A DNA stretch of 12,334 bases, taken from Bacteroidales bacterium (lineage in GTDB: Bacteria; Bacteroidota; Bacteroidia; Bacteroidales; Dysgonomonadaceae). Every line of letters starts with the position of its first letter. The first letter of the stretch is position 1. The translations under genes were made by a program, and so were the position numbers. Shown piece after piece: positions 1 to 7,008 of the stretch. The DNA lies in the NCBI GenBank assembly GCA_012799155.1, contig JAAZLV010000125.1, forward strand, positions 1-12,334. Reading direction: 5' to 3'. Below the pieces are notes generated by a model that was not told the DNA's origin, did not search any database, and saw only the letters and a list, made by a program, of their open reading frames with translations.

Positions 1-75
1 AAATTGGATTTATTTATTGGATCTCTTCCTATTTCTTTTTCCGGATAATCAATAACCTCCCTTCTGTTTGGGCTG

Positions 76-106
76 CAAAGATAATAATATTTATTTTTAT
101 ATCAAT
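76..106 (-). promoter_or_regulatory. Putative leftward Bacteroidota-type promoter
   Basis: On the minus strand there is a perfect -7 match, TATCTTTG (plus 76-83, consensus TAnnTTTG). It is preceded by ATTG (plus 103-106, consensus TTTG) with a 19-nt spacer, which is the normal distance for the primary sigma factor of this phylum. It points out of the left edge, so it probably serves a gene outside the window that follows dnaK on the same strand. No coding sequence is visible in 1-205. Confidence 0.45.
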
Positions 107-133
107 GCGGTGAGATTCATTTTTTTAGATGAA

Positions 134-164
134 CAACCCCGCACACATATTTGTGGCGGGGTTG
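134..164 (-). terminator. Hairpin downstream of dnaK, probable terminator
   Basis: A perfect 9-bp GC-rich stem (CAACCCCGC at 134-142, GCGGGGTTG at 156-164) continues past one bulged A into four more pairs (144-147 with 152-155), closing a TATT loop. It lies about 40 nt past the dnaK stop codon and just upstream of the next leftward promoter, which is where a transcript end is expected. The run after the stem on the minus strand starts TTCATCT, so the U-tract is poor. It may instead be a 3'-end stabilising hairpin. Confidence 0.5.
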
Positions 165-205
165 CTACACCAATTAATAGGTAAATTGAAAATGATGACT
201 TTTTA

Positions 206-2116
206 TTATTTTACCTCTTCAAAATCAACATCGGTTACATCATCACCCGACTGGTTGTTGTCGGATGCTGTCTGCTGACCGCCATCGCTGCCTGGCTGTG
301 CTCCCGGCTGAGCGTTCGTGGCATTGTACATTTCCTGCGATGCTGCCTGGAAAGCATTGTTCAACTCTTCAGATGCCGCATCAATGGCAGAGAGATCCTG
401 TGCTTTGTGGGCATCTTTCAGCTTGCTGAGAGCGGCTTCAATCGGAGCCTTCTTGTCTGCCGGAATCTTGTCGCCCAGATCCTTCAGCTGTTTTTCTGTC
501 TGGAAAATGGTGGAGTCCGCCTGGTTTAACTTGTCGATTCGTTCCTTTTCTTTCTTGTCTGCTTCTGCATTTGCTGCAGCCTCCTCCTTCATCCGCTTGA
601 TCTCATCTTCGCTGAGTCCGGAAGAAGCCTCAATGCGAATCTTTTGCTCCTTGCCCGATGCCTTATCCTTGGCTGAAACGTGCAGGATACCGTTGGCATC
701 GATGTCGAAGGTTACTTCGATCTGTGGTATTCCCCTGGGAGCAGGTGGTATGCCGTCAAGGTTGAAGACGCCAATCTGCTTGTTGTCACGTGCCATTGAC
801 CGTTCACCCTGAAGTACGTTGATTTGTACAGAGGGCTGGTTGTCACTGGCTGTGGAGAAGGTCTCACTCTTCTTTGTGGGAATGGTGGTGTTGGCTTCGA
901 TCAGCTTTGTCATCACGCCACCCAACGTTTCAATTCCCAATGAGAGTGGTGTCACGTCGAGAAGCAATACGTCTTTAACTTCACCTGTAAGTACTGCACC
1001 TTGTATGGCTGCACCAATGGCCACCACCTCGTCGGGGTTGACACCTTTGTGTGGCTTCTTCCCGAAGAGTTTCTCTACCATCTCCTGCACTGCGGGGATA
1101 CGAGTAGAGCCACCAACCAGGATCACCTCGTCGATGTCGGAGTTGGAAAGCCCTGCATCTTTCATTGCGGTCTGGCATGGGTTCACACATTTCTGCAGCA
1201 GATCGTCGATCAACTGTTCAAATTTGGCACGTGAGAGTGTCTTGACAAGGTGTTTGGGGATCCCGTTCACCGGCATGATATAGGGCAGGTTGATCTCGGT
1301 GGAGCTGGCGCTCGAGAGCTCAATCTTGGCTTTCTCGGCAGCCTCCTTCAGGCGTTGTAATGCCATTGGGTCCTTACGCAAGTCGATGCCTTCTTCATTC
1401 ATGAACTCCTGTGCAAGCCAGTCGATGATGCGATGGTCGAAATCGTCACCTCCCAGGTGGGTGTCGCCGTTGGTCGATTTCACTTCGAAGACTCCATCAC
1501 CAAGTTCCAGAATGGAGATATCGAATGTACCGCCACCCAGGTCAAAAACGGCAATCTTGGAGTCCTTGTTCTGTTTGTCGAGTCCATAGGCAAGTGCGGC
1601 TGCAGTTGGTTCGTTCACGATGCGGCGCACGGTAAGTCCGGCTATCTCACCAGCCTCCTTGGTGGCCTGACGCTGTGCGTCACTAAAGTAGGCCGGTACT
1701 GTGATTACCGCCTCTTTGACCTCCTGCCCAAGATGATCTTCGGCAGTTTTTTTCATCTTTTGCAGCACGATTGCTGAGATCTCCTGAGGTGAGTAGAGGT
1801 GTCCGTTGATGTCTACACGGGGGGTGTTGTTGTCGCCGCGTGCCACCTTGTAGGGTACACGACCGATCTCTTTCTGTACACGGTCGAAGGATTCACCCAT
1901 GAAGGTCTTAATTGAGGAAATGGTGTTATTGGGGTTGGTGATAGCCTGACGTTTCGCCGGGTCACCTACTTTGCGTTCACCGTTGTCCATGAAGGCTACA
2001 ACCGAAGGTGTAGTGCGTTTCCCTTCGTTGTTGGGGATCACAACAGGTTCGCTCCCTTCCATTACAGAAACGCACGAATTGGTTGTTCCCAGGTCAATTC
2101 CGATAATTTTTCCCAT
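206..2116 (-). CDS. dnaK: Molecular chaperone DnaK (Hsp70)
   Basis: Cytosolic ATP-dependent Hsp70 chaperone that, with DnaJ and GrpE, binds exposed hydrophobic segments of unfolded proteins. The 636-aa length is normal for the family. The nucleotide-binding domain shows the phosphate-1 motif [10 protein letters not shown] (5-14), the conserved Lys70 of TISSIK, the phosphate-2 motif [11 protein letters not shown] (191-201) and the adenosine motif [10 protein letters not shown] (332-341). The interdomain linker VLLLDVTP (383-390) is followed by the substrate-binding domain, a charged helical lid and a Gly/Gln/Asn-rich tail ending DVDFEEVK, the bacterial counterpart of the EEVD-type terminus. 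The start is the ATG at 2114-2116, the only one that keeps the phosphate-1 motif at its usual place. grpE and dnaJ are not next to it, so it looks monocistronic, with a hairpin after its stop codon. The family assignment is essentially certain. Confidence 0.99.
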   Translation of the reverse strand: MGKIIGIDLGTTNSCVSVMEGSEPVVIPNNEGKRTTPSVVAFMDNGERKVGDPAKRQAITNPNNTISSIKTFMGESFDRVQKEIGRVPYKVARGDNNTPRVDINGHLYSPQEISAIVLQKMKKTAEDHLGQEVKEAVITVPAYFSDAQRQATKEAGEIAGLTVRRIVNEPTAAALAYGLDKQNKDSKIAVFDLGGGTFDISILELGDGVFEVKSTNGDTHLGGDDFDHRIIDWLAQEFMNEEGIDLRKDPMALQRLKEAAEKAKIELSSASSTEINLPYIMPVNGIPKHLVKTLSRAKFEQLIDDLLQKCVNPCQTAMKDAGLSNSDIDEVILVGGSTRIPAVQEMVEKLFGKKPHKGVNPDEVVAIGAAIQGAVLTGEVKDVLLLDVTPLSLGIETLGGVMTKLIEANTTIPTKKSETFSTASDNQPSVQINVLQGERSMARDNKQIGVFNLDGIPPAPRGIPQIEVTFDIDANGILHVSAKDKASGKEQKIRIEASSGLSEDEIKRMKEEAAANAEADKKEKERIDKLNQADSTIFQTEKQLKDLGDKIPADKKAPIEAALSKLKDAHKAQDLSAIDAASEELNNAFQAASQEMYNATNAQPGAQPGSDGGQQTASDNNQSGDDVTDVDFEEVK

Positions 2117-2126
2117 AATTGTTATT

Positions 2127-2174
2127 CTATTGGTTTAATGTTTGTATCCAGTTTTTTTCGTTGCTCATCTCCAT
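2127..2174 (-). other. Possible 15-codon upstream ORF in dnaK leader
   Basis: On the minus strand an ATG at 2172-2174 opens a short frame reading [15 protein letters not shown], ending in TAG at 2127-2129, only 10 nt before the dnaK ATG. A second in-frame ATG (third codon, 2166-2168) is directly preceded by GGAG, a Shine-Dalgarno-like sequence that is scarce elsewhere in this window. If translated, it would place terminating ribosomes at the dnaK start. A frame of this length can easily arise by chance, so this is a weak candidate only. Confidence 0.2.
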
Positions 2175-2189
2175 GAGGTTATTCTCATG
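2164..2189 (-). promoter_or_regulatory. Overlapping inverted repeats in dnaK leader
   Basis: CATGAG (2172-2177) and CTCATG (2184-2189) form a perfect 6-bp inverted repeat with a 6-nt loop. The same ATGAG segment can instead pair with CTCAT at 2164-2168 across a 4-nt loop. The two hairpins exclude one another. They lie about 50-75 nt upstream of the dnaK start, so they could be a repressor site or an mRNA switch. No named heat-shock operator (for example CIRCE) is recognisable. Confidence 0.3.
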
Positions 2190-2221
2190 TTATCACACAC
2201 TTTTCTTTTCAAAACCTGTGC

Positions 2222-2252
2222 CAAAGATTTGGTCGTGATGTAGACTGACATT
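2222..2252 (-). promoter_or_regulatory. Weak candidate dnaK promoter
   Basis: On the minus strand AATCTTTG (plus 2222-2229) matches the phylum -7 consensus TAnnTTTG with one mismatch. A poor -33 (AATG, plus 2249-2252) lies 19 nt upstream. Transcription would begin near 2216 and leave a leader of roughly 100 nt. The -7 overlaps the near-palindrome CCAAA-GA-TTTGG (2221-2232), which could be a protein-binding site. Confidence 0.3.
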
Positions 2253-2322
2253 CTGTCGGATTAATTGTCTTTCTATATTTTGTTTTTTAGGACGATGGTG
2301 CATAGTTGTCAGAAGATTTTTC

Positions 2323-2330
2323 TATCTTTG
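2323..2330 (+). promoter_or_regulatory. Promoter -7 element for the DUF4301 gene
   Basis: TATCTTTG is an exact match to the phylum -7 consensus TAnnTTTG. Transcription would start near 2337 and give a leader of about 67 nt before the ATG at 2404. No convincing -33 TTTG was found 19-21 nt upstream, so the assignment rests on the -7 and on its position. Confidence 0.45.
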
Positions 2331-2403
2331 GTGGTACGGACACTGGAGTGACTGAACAACGGAAACAACAGGTCTGAAGCGCTATCAATTTTCTAACCTA
2401 TTA

Positions 2404-3939
2404 ATGCGGACAGATATGTTTACACAACAGGACCTAGAACAGCTGAGGGAAAAAGGAATCTCGCCTGATCAGCTAAACAGGCAATTGAATTTCTTTAAAT
2501 CCGGATTTCCTTTTTTACAGATTGTCGCACCTGCCTCCTATTTTAAGGGGATTATGAAGGTGGAGAAGCAGCAAGAAAAGGATTTTCTGAAGTGTTGGCA
2601 GGTTTATCTTGAAGATGAAAAGAGCATCACCAAGTTTGTGCCGGCCTCCGGTGCCGCCAGTCGCATGTTCAAGGATCTGTTTGCTTTTCTGGATGCAGAT
2701 TATGATGTGCCAACCACTGAGTTTGAGAAGGCATTCTTTTCTCATCTCCCAAAGTTTGCCTTTGTAGTCTCACTCGATGAGGCTTGTCGCGACCTGTACG
2801 GGAAGGATAGCTCGATGCTCTGTAGTGAAGGTCAATACAAGCAGGTTGTAGAAGCACTCTTGTATACTGACGGACTCGATTACGGTAATATGCCCAAGGG
2901 ATTGCTTTTATTTCACACCTATCCAGAGGGTAACAGGACAGCAGTAGGTGAGCATTTGCACGAAGGTGCTCTATATGCCCGCCGTGCAGATGGTTTGGTG
3001 AAAGTGCATTTTACCGTTTCGGAAGAACACAAGGAGTTGTTTGAGTTGCTGGTAGCTGCCCGCAAGCTCAGTTATGAAATTAAGCTGGGGGTTCGTTTCT
3101 CTGTTTCATTCAGTGTTCAGAAGCCGGCAACCGACACGCTGGCAGTAGATCTGGAAAACCAACCTTTCCGCGAGGAGGATGGAAGCCTTCTGTTCCGTCC
3201 TGGAGGTCATGGGGCATTGATTGAGAACCTGAACGATATCGACTCTGACATCATATTCATCAAGAACATCGACAATGTGGTGCCTGACAGGCTAAAAGAG
3301 GAGGAAGCACATTACAAGAAACTGCTGGCAGGAATCCTGGTTGCCATGCAAAAACGTGCATTTACCTATCTCGGGATGTTGGAGTCGGAGAAGGTGACCT
3401 CCGACGAACTTGAGGAGATGCTCGCTTTTACCGAGAATGAGTTGTGCATCACCCACAATGAGATATTTGAAACAGATGATCAGCTTAAAGCCTATCTCAA
3501 ACGGAAGCTCGATCGTCCATTCCGTGTGTGTGGAATGGTGAAGAACCAGGGCGAACCGGGTGGTGGCCCCTTCATTGTGGTCAATCCCGATGGTACAGCC
3601 TCACTCCAGATACTGGAAAGCACACAGATCAACCGCAATGATTCCCGTGCCATGGATGCCTTCCGCAATGGTTCACACTTTAATCCGGTGGATCTGGTCT
3701 GTGGTGTGAAATGCTACCAGGGAAACAAGTTCGATCTGACAAAATTTGTTGATCCCAATACCGGTTTCATCTCTCAAAAATCTAAAAACGGTAAGGAGTT
3801 GAAGGCAATTGAACTGCCCGGGCTGTGGAACGGAGCAATGAGCGATTGGAACACCCTTTTTGTGGAGGTGCCTATTTCCACGTTCAATCCGGTGAAGACA
3901 GTGAATGACCTGCTGCGTCCTGAACACCAACAGAAGTGA
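2404..3939 (+). CDS. DUF4301 family protein, possible nucleotidyltransferase-like
   Basis: A 511-aa soluble protein with no signal peptide or membrane segment, recognisable as the DUF4301 family of Bacteroidota, whose function is uncharacterised as far as I know. The sequence shows PASGAASRMF at residues 80-89, FRPGGHGALIENLN at 264-277 and DIIFIKNIDNVVPD at 282-295. These resemble, in order, the Gly-rich nucleotide loop, the PPGHG motif and the hydrophobic-SNIDN motif of UDP-glucose and UDP-N-acetylhexosamine pyrophosphorylases, so a GT-A-like nucleotidyltransferase fold is my inference. The Gly-rich loop is not canonical (SGAASRM rather than GGxGTxM), so activity is uncertain. The C-terminus has the conserved LPGLWNGAMSDWNT segment. 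The ATG at 2404 is used here; an in-frame ATG at 2416 (MFTQQD) is an equally good start. It stands alone between its own promoter and a terminator-like hairpin at 4008. Confidence 0.88.
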   Translation: MRTDMFTQQDLEQLREKGISPDQLNRQLNFFKSGFPFLQIVAPASYFKGIMKVEKQQEKDFLKCWQVYLEDEKSITKFVPASGAASRMFKDLFAFLDADYDVPTTEFEKAFFSHLPKFAFVVSLDEACRDLYGKDSSMLCSEGQYKQVVEALLYTDGLDYGNMPKGLLLFHTYPEGNRTAVGEHLHEGALYARRADGLVKVHFTVSEEHKELFELLVAARKLSYEIKLGVRFSVSFSVQKPATDTLAVDLENQPFREEDGSLLFRPGGHGALIENLNDIDSDIIFIKNIDNVVPDRLKEEEAHYKKLLAGILVAMQKRAFTYLGMLESEKVTSDELEEMLAFTENELCITHNEIFETDDQLKAYLKRKLDRPFRVCGMVKNQGEPGGGPFIVVNPDGTASLQILESTQINRNDSRAMDAFRNGSHFNPVDLVCGVKCYQGNKFDLTKFVDPNTGFISQKSKNGKELKAIELPGLWNGAMSDWNTLFVEVPISTFNPVKTVNDLLRPEHQQK

Positions 3940-3969
3940 TGAATGGGGAGGGGGCCAGATGGTTGTGTG

Positions 3970-4000
3970 GTTGTTAAAACAGAACTGACATACAATATTG
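3970..4000 (+). promoter_or_regulatory. Candidate promoter of the porE-like gene
   Basis: GTTG (3970-3973) and CAATATTG (3993-4000) are spaced by 19 nt, close to the TTTG-N19-TAnnTTTG pattern but with mismatches in both boxes. Transcription would begin just before the hairpin at 4008-4035 and place that hairpin in the leader. Weak evidence. Confidence 0.25.
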
Positions 4001-4007
4001 GTCCACG

Positions 4008-4047
4008 AAATCCGTTCACGATTCAAACCGGATTTTTTGTTTTTTTT
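4008..4047 (+). terminator. Terminator-like hairpin with T-tract upstream of porE
   Basis: AAATCCG (4008-4014) pairs perfectly with CGGATTT (4029-4035) around a 14-nt loop. It is followed by a tract in which 11 of 12 bases are T (4036-4047, interrupted by G at 4039). This is the layout of an intrinsic terminator and would end the DUF4301 transcript 70-110 nt after its stop codon. The T-tract also contains the probable TTG start codons of the next gene, so if porE transcripts begin upstream the hairpin could act as an attenuator. The loop is long and the stem only 3/7 GC, so it would be weak. Confidence 0.45.
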
Positions 4048-6049
4048 GAAACGAAACCTTCCATATCTTCCTTTGCTGTTGACAGTATTGCTTTCTCTTG
4101 CCTGTAGCAGGGTCCGACTGAGTGATGCCAGGGAGCACTATGTGCGGGGTGAATATCATGAAGCTATCACTGCCTATCGAAAGCTATATCGGCACACCTC
4201 CCGTGAGGAGTCAGTCCTGCGAGGAGTGATTGCATTTGAGATGGCAGAAAACTACCGCCTGTTGAACAGGTCTGCACATGCTGTCACTGCATACAGAAAC
4301 GCCATCCGGTATGGATATCCCGATACGCTTGCACAACTACACCTGGCACAGATGCTGCACAGGGAGGGTGACTACCCGAATGCTGTTGATGCTTACCAAC
4401 TTTATCTTACCAAAGTGCCGGGTGATGCGATTGCAATCTCGGGACTGAGGGGTGCTCAAGAGGCAATGGAGGCCATCAGGCAACAGGAGAATCTATCGGG
4501 CCGTTATCTTGTCCAGCGCTTCGATCTCCTCAATTCATCCCGCAGCGATTTCTCACCATTCTTCGCGCATGACGATGAGATGCTCTATTTCACCTCTTCC
4601 AGGGAATCTATACCCAGTGATGTGAGGAGCCCCGTGAATGGTACAAAATATCACGATCTTTTTTTTTCAGTAAAGAACAACGGGGGCGAATGGCAGAAAC
4701 CTAAAAGAATTGAATTTGCAGCTGATACCGATTCTGATGAGGGAGTTGCCTCTTTCACCTCGGATGGTATGATGATGTTTTTCACTGCTGTTGATGCCAC
4801 AACCAATCGGTCGGCTCTGCCTGGCATCTTTTTTTCCCGGCGGTTCAATGGAAGCTGGTCGCCAGGAACCAGACTCATCTTGAACGGGAGTGATTCCCTT
4901 TCTCTTTTTGCCCATCCAACGGTCTCTGCTTCAGGGAGCATCCTCTATTTCGTCTCTGACATGCCGGGTGGTATGGGAGGAAAGGATATTTGGAAGGCTC
5001 ATCTTGACAATCGGCAGCAGGTGATAAGACTGGAGAATGCAGGTGCTGCGATCAACACACCCGGGAATGAGATGTTCCCTCACTTGCGTAATGACACAAC
5101 CCTCTATTTCTCTTCTGACGGACACCCCGGCCGGGGAGGTCTTGATCTCTTCCAGGCAGTCAAAATTACGAGCGGTGGAGGATGGCACCTCACCCATCTG
5201 CCACCACCATTGAACTCATCAGCCGATGATTTTGGAATCACTTTTGAAGAAGGTGAGGAGAGGGGCTTCTTCAGCTCCAACAGGGATGATGTCAATGGGT
5301 ATGACCACATCTACTCCTTTGCGTTTAAGAAACCATTGATTCAAGTGGAAGGATTTGTTGTGGGGAGAGATGACAATCCCATACCTGGTGCGTTTGTCGA
5401 TCTAGTTGGCAGTGACGGCTCTCACCGGCAATTGGTCACAAACCGGGAAGGAGTTTATCACTTCACTGCAATAGAGGGAGTCTCTTATCTCTTTCTTGCA
5501 CAGGCAGAGGGATTTTTAAACCAGAATGCATCGCTTGCACCCGTCATTGCAAATAAGGATACAATCTGTTATCTGGATTTTGAGCTGACACCCTACAACC
5601 GACCGGTTGTCATGGAGAATATCTTTTATGATTTTGACCGTGCAGTGTTGCGTAGTGAGTCGAAAGTGGAACTTGACAAGCTCCTGCAGCTCATGCTTGA
5701 ACATCCGGAGATCAGTGTGGAGCTCTCGGCCCATACCGACCGCAGGGGTACAGATAGTTACAATGATGAATTGTCGCTTCGTCGTGCCCGCTCGGTGGTC
5801 GATTATCTTATCTCGTCGGGCATTGCTCCGGAGCGACTGATATCGGTCGGTGAGGGGAAGATGAAACCAAAAAGGGTGGATAGCACTCTTGTCCGGCAGT
5901 ATCCATTTCTCCGGGAAGGGGAGTATCTTACTGATGAGTACATTGAAACACTGCTCCCGGCACAGCAAACTACTGCCGATCAGTTAAACCGACGTACCGA
6001 GTTCAGGGTGCTGCCTTTCTCATTGATCACCCCTCTGGAAAAAGAGTGA
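4046..6049 (+). CDS. porE: PorE-like T9SS lipoprotein (TPR, PD40 propeller, CRD, OmpA)
   Basis: Predicted outer-membrane lipoprotein tethering the type IX secretion machinery to peptidoglycan, as described for Porphyromonas gingivalis PorE. The domain order matches: lipoprotein signal with lipobox LSLAC (lipidated Cys20), TPR-like helices (about 25-145), PD40/WD40-like propeller repeats (about 165-430; for example DEMLYFTSS and TTLYFSSDG), a carboxypeptidase-regulatory-like domain (about 434-520) and an OmpA C-terminal domain (about 525-655). In the last, HTDRRG and LSLRRA supply Asp565 and Arg580, equivalent to the diaminopimelate-binding Asp271 and Arg286 of E. coli OmpA. No in-frame ATG exists near the 5' end. 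TTG at 4046 yields an ideal signal (MKRNLPYLPLLLTVLLSLAC); TTG at 4037 or 3998 would add 3 or 16 residues. Length from 4046 is 667 aa. Other OmpA/PD40 lipoproteins share this layout, so PorE rather than a paralogue is probable, not proven. Confidence 0.82.
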   Translation: MKRNLPYLPLLLTVLLSLACSRVRLSDAREHYVRGEYHEAITAYRKLYRHTSREESVLRGVIAFEMAENYRLLNRSAHAVTAYRNAIRYGYPDTLAQLHLAQMLHREGDYPNAVDAYQLYLTKVPGDAIAISGLRGAQEAMEAIRQQENLSGRYLVQRFDLLNSSRSDFSPFFAHDDEMLYFTSSRESIPSDVRSPVNGTKYHDLFFSVKNNGGEWQKPKRIEFAADTDSDEGVASFTSDGMMMFFTAVDATTNRSALPGIFFSRRFNGSWSPGTRLILNGSDSLSLFAHPTVSASGSILYFVSDMPGGMGGKDIWKAHLDNRQQVIRLENAGAAINTPGNEMFPHLRNDTTLYFSSDGHPGRGGLDLFQAVKITSGGGWHLTHLPPPLNSSADDFGITFEEGEERGFFSSNRDDVNGYDHIYSFAFKKPLIQVEGFVVGRDDNPIPGAFVDLVGSDGSHRQLVTNREGVYHFTAIEGVSYLFLAQAEGFLNQNASLAPVIANKDTICYLDFELTPYNRPVVMENIFYDFDRAVLRSESKVELDKLLQLMLEHPEISVELSAHTDRRGTDSYNDELSLRRARSVVDYLISSGIAPERLISVGEGKMKPKRVDSTLVRQYPFLREGEYLTDEYIETLLPAQQTTADQLNRRTEFRVLPFSLITPLEKE

Positions 6050-6066
6050 TTCTCCGGAATTATATG

Positions 6067-6074
6067 TATTTTTG
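6067..6074 (+). promoter_or_regulatory. Candidate promoter -7 element of porD
   Basis: TATTTTTG matches TAnnTTTG exactly and lies 52 nt upstream of the porD ATG, in the 77-nt gap after porE. A -33 element is not evident at 19-21 nt, and the site is in AT-rich DNA. porD may therefore be transcribed both from here and by read-through from porE. Confidence 0.35.
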
Positions 6075-6126
6075 TAGTTGATTACCGGTTGATTGAAATG
6101 ATTTTGGGATAATCAATAAGAATGTG

Positions 6127-7002
6127 ATGAGAGGAGTTGTAACAGTTTTTCTCTTGTTGTGGAGTTGTACAACGGGTTTGTTCACACTTACAGCTCAGGA
6201 GCTCCGGGCATCTGTGACCGTGAACGGGGCAGCTCTTCACGGAAGTAGTCCGGAGCTGATTCACTCCATGGAAGAGTCATTGCATACTTTTCTCAACGGT
6301 CAGCTTTGGGGCGAAAGCTTTATGCAATCAGACCAGAAAGTGAGCTGCTCCTTTACCTTGATACTGACCGATCATGTTCCTGATGGATCATTTCGAGGTG
6401 AGCTCTATGTACAGTCAAGAAAGCGTGGTGAGGCTGTCGGTATGGGAGCTACTATGCTGGTTTTACGTGACAGGGAACTTGAATTCAACTATAGTCCTTA
6501 TCAGCCGCTGAGATTCGATCTTCATGCCATCCGTGACAACCTGACCGCTGTAACTGCCTACTACTCCTGTTTGATCCTCGCGCTTGAACAGGATGCCGTT
6601 GAGTCGCTCGGTGGTACCCGTTTCTTTCGGATGATGGAACAAATTGCCTCCGGAGCAGCGTCCAACAGATGGAGAGGGTGGGAGATGAACCGCCGGCAGG
6701 GCAGCCGATCATCCCTAGCCGCTGCCTTCAATGATGGTTCACTGGAATCTTTTCGCTTGATGTGGCATCGGTTACATGCCGATCCACAGCTTACGACGGC
6801 AGCACAGGCGGTAGAAGTGCTCTACACCCTTTACAAGGAACAACCCGGTAATCCGATGCTCACCCTCTTTGCTGATGGCAGATTGCATGAGTTGGTCTCC
6901 ATCCTCGCAGGGGGTGATCGTATTGATAGAGAGCAATGGCTGCGACAGTTGCGTGAAATTTATCCCACGAGGAACGATGCACTCGAAAAGCTGAGACAAT
7001 AG
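6127..7002 (+). CDS. porD: Type IX secretion protein PorD (DUF4835)
   Basis: A 291-aa exported protein of the DUF4835 family, named PorD in current annotation for its link with the Bacteroidota type IX secretion system; its molecular role is not known to me in detail. The N-terminus is a signal peptide with a hydrophobic core (VVTVFLLLW) and a probable cleavage after LTAQ, before ELRASVTVNG. The mature part shows the family features: an N-terminal beta-rich region with NG and SCSFTL strands, the FNYSPYQPLRFD segment (about residues 118-129) and the DNLTAVTAYYSCLILALEQD helix. I chose ATG 6127; a GTG one codon upstream (6124) is possible. It lies 77 nt after porE and 6 nt before recN. The porD-recN pairing is a familiar order in Bacteroidales. 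Confidence 0.88.
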   Translation: MRGVVTVFLLLWSCTTGLFTLTAQELRASVTVNGAALHGSSPELIHSMEESLHTFLNGQLWGESFMQSDQKVSCSFTLILTDHVPDGSFRGELYVQSRKRGEAVGMGATMLVLRDRELEFNYSPYQPLRFDLHAIRDNLTAVTAYYSCLILALEQDAVESLGGTRFFRMMEQIASGAASNRWRGWEMNRRQGSRSSLAAAFNDGSLESFRLMWHRLHADPQLTTAAQAVEVLYTLYKEQPGNPMLTLFADGRLHELVSILAGGDRIDREQWLRQLREIYPTRNDALEKLRQ

Positions 7003-7008
7003 CAATTT

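Noticed and set aside
43..55. A 13-mer, GGATAATCAATAA, repeated at 6107-6119
   Set aside because: One 13-nt match in AT-rich spacer is about what chance gives in 12 kb; no longer flanking similarity.
318..1777. Long plus-strand open frames opposite dnaK (e.g. 318-812, 819-1283, 1433-1777)
   Set aside because: They are antisense to a certain dnaK, have no family resemblance and reflect its codon bias; antisense open frames over conserved genes are common.
3943..4045. ATG at 3943 as the true porE start joined by a frameshift in the T-tract
   Set aside because: That frame is open until a TAG in the signal-peptide region, but joining it would put about 34 non-signal residues before the lipoprotein signal. 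The TTG at 4046 explains the gene without an error.
5516..5968. A 150-codon minus-strand frame opposite the OmpA domain of porE
   Set aside because: It lies wholly within a well-supported gene, with no recognisable domain and Cys/His/Ile-rich low-plausibility composition.
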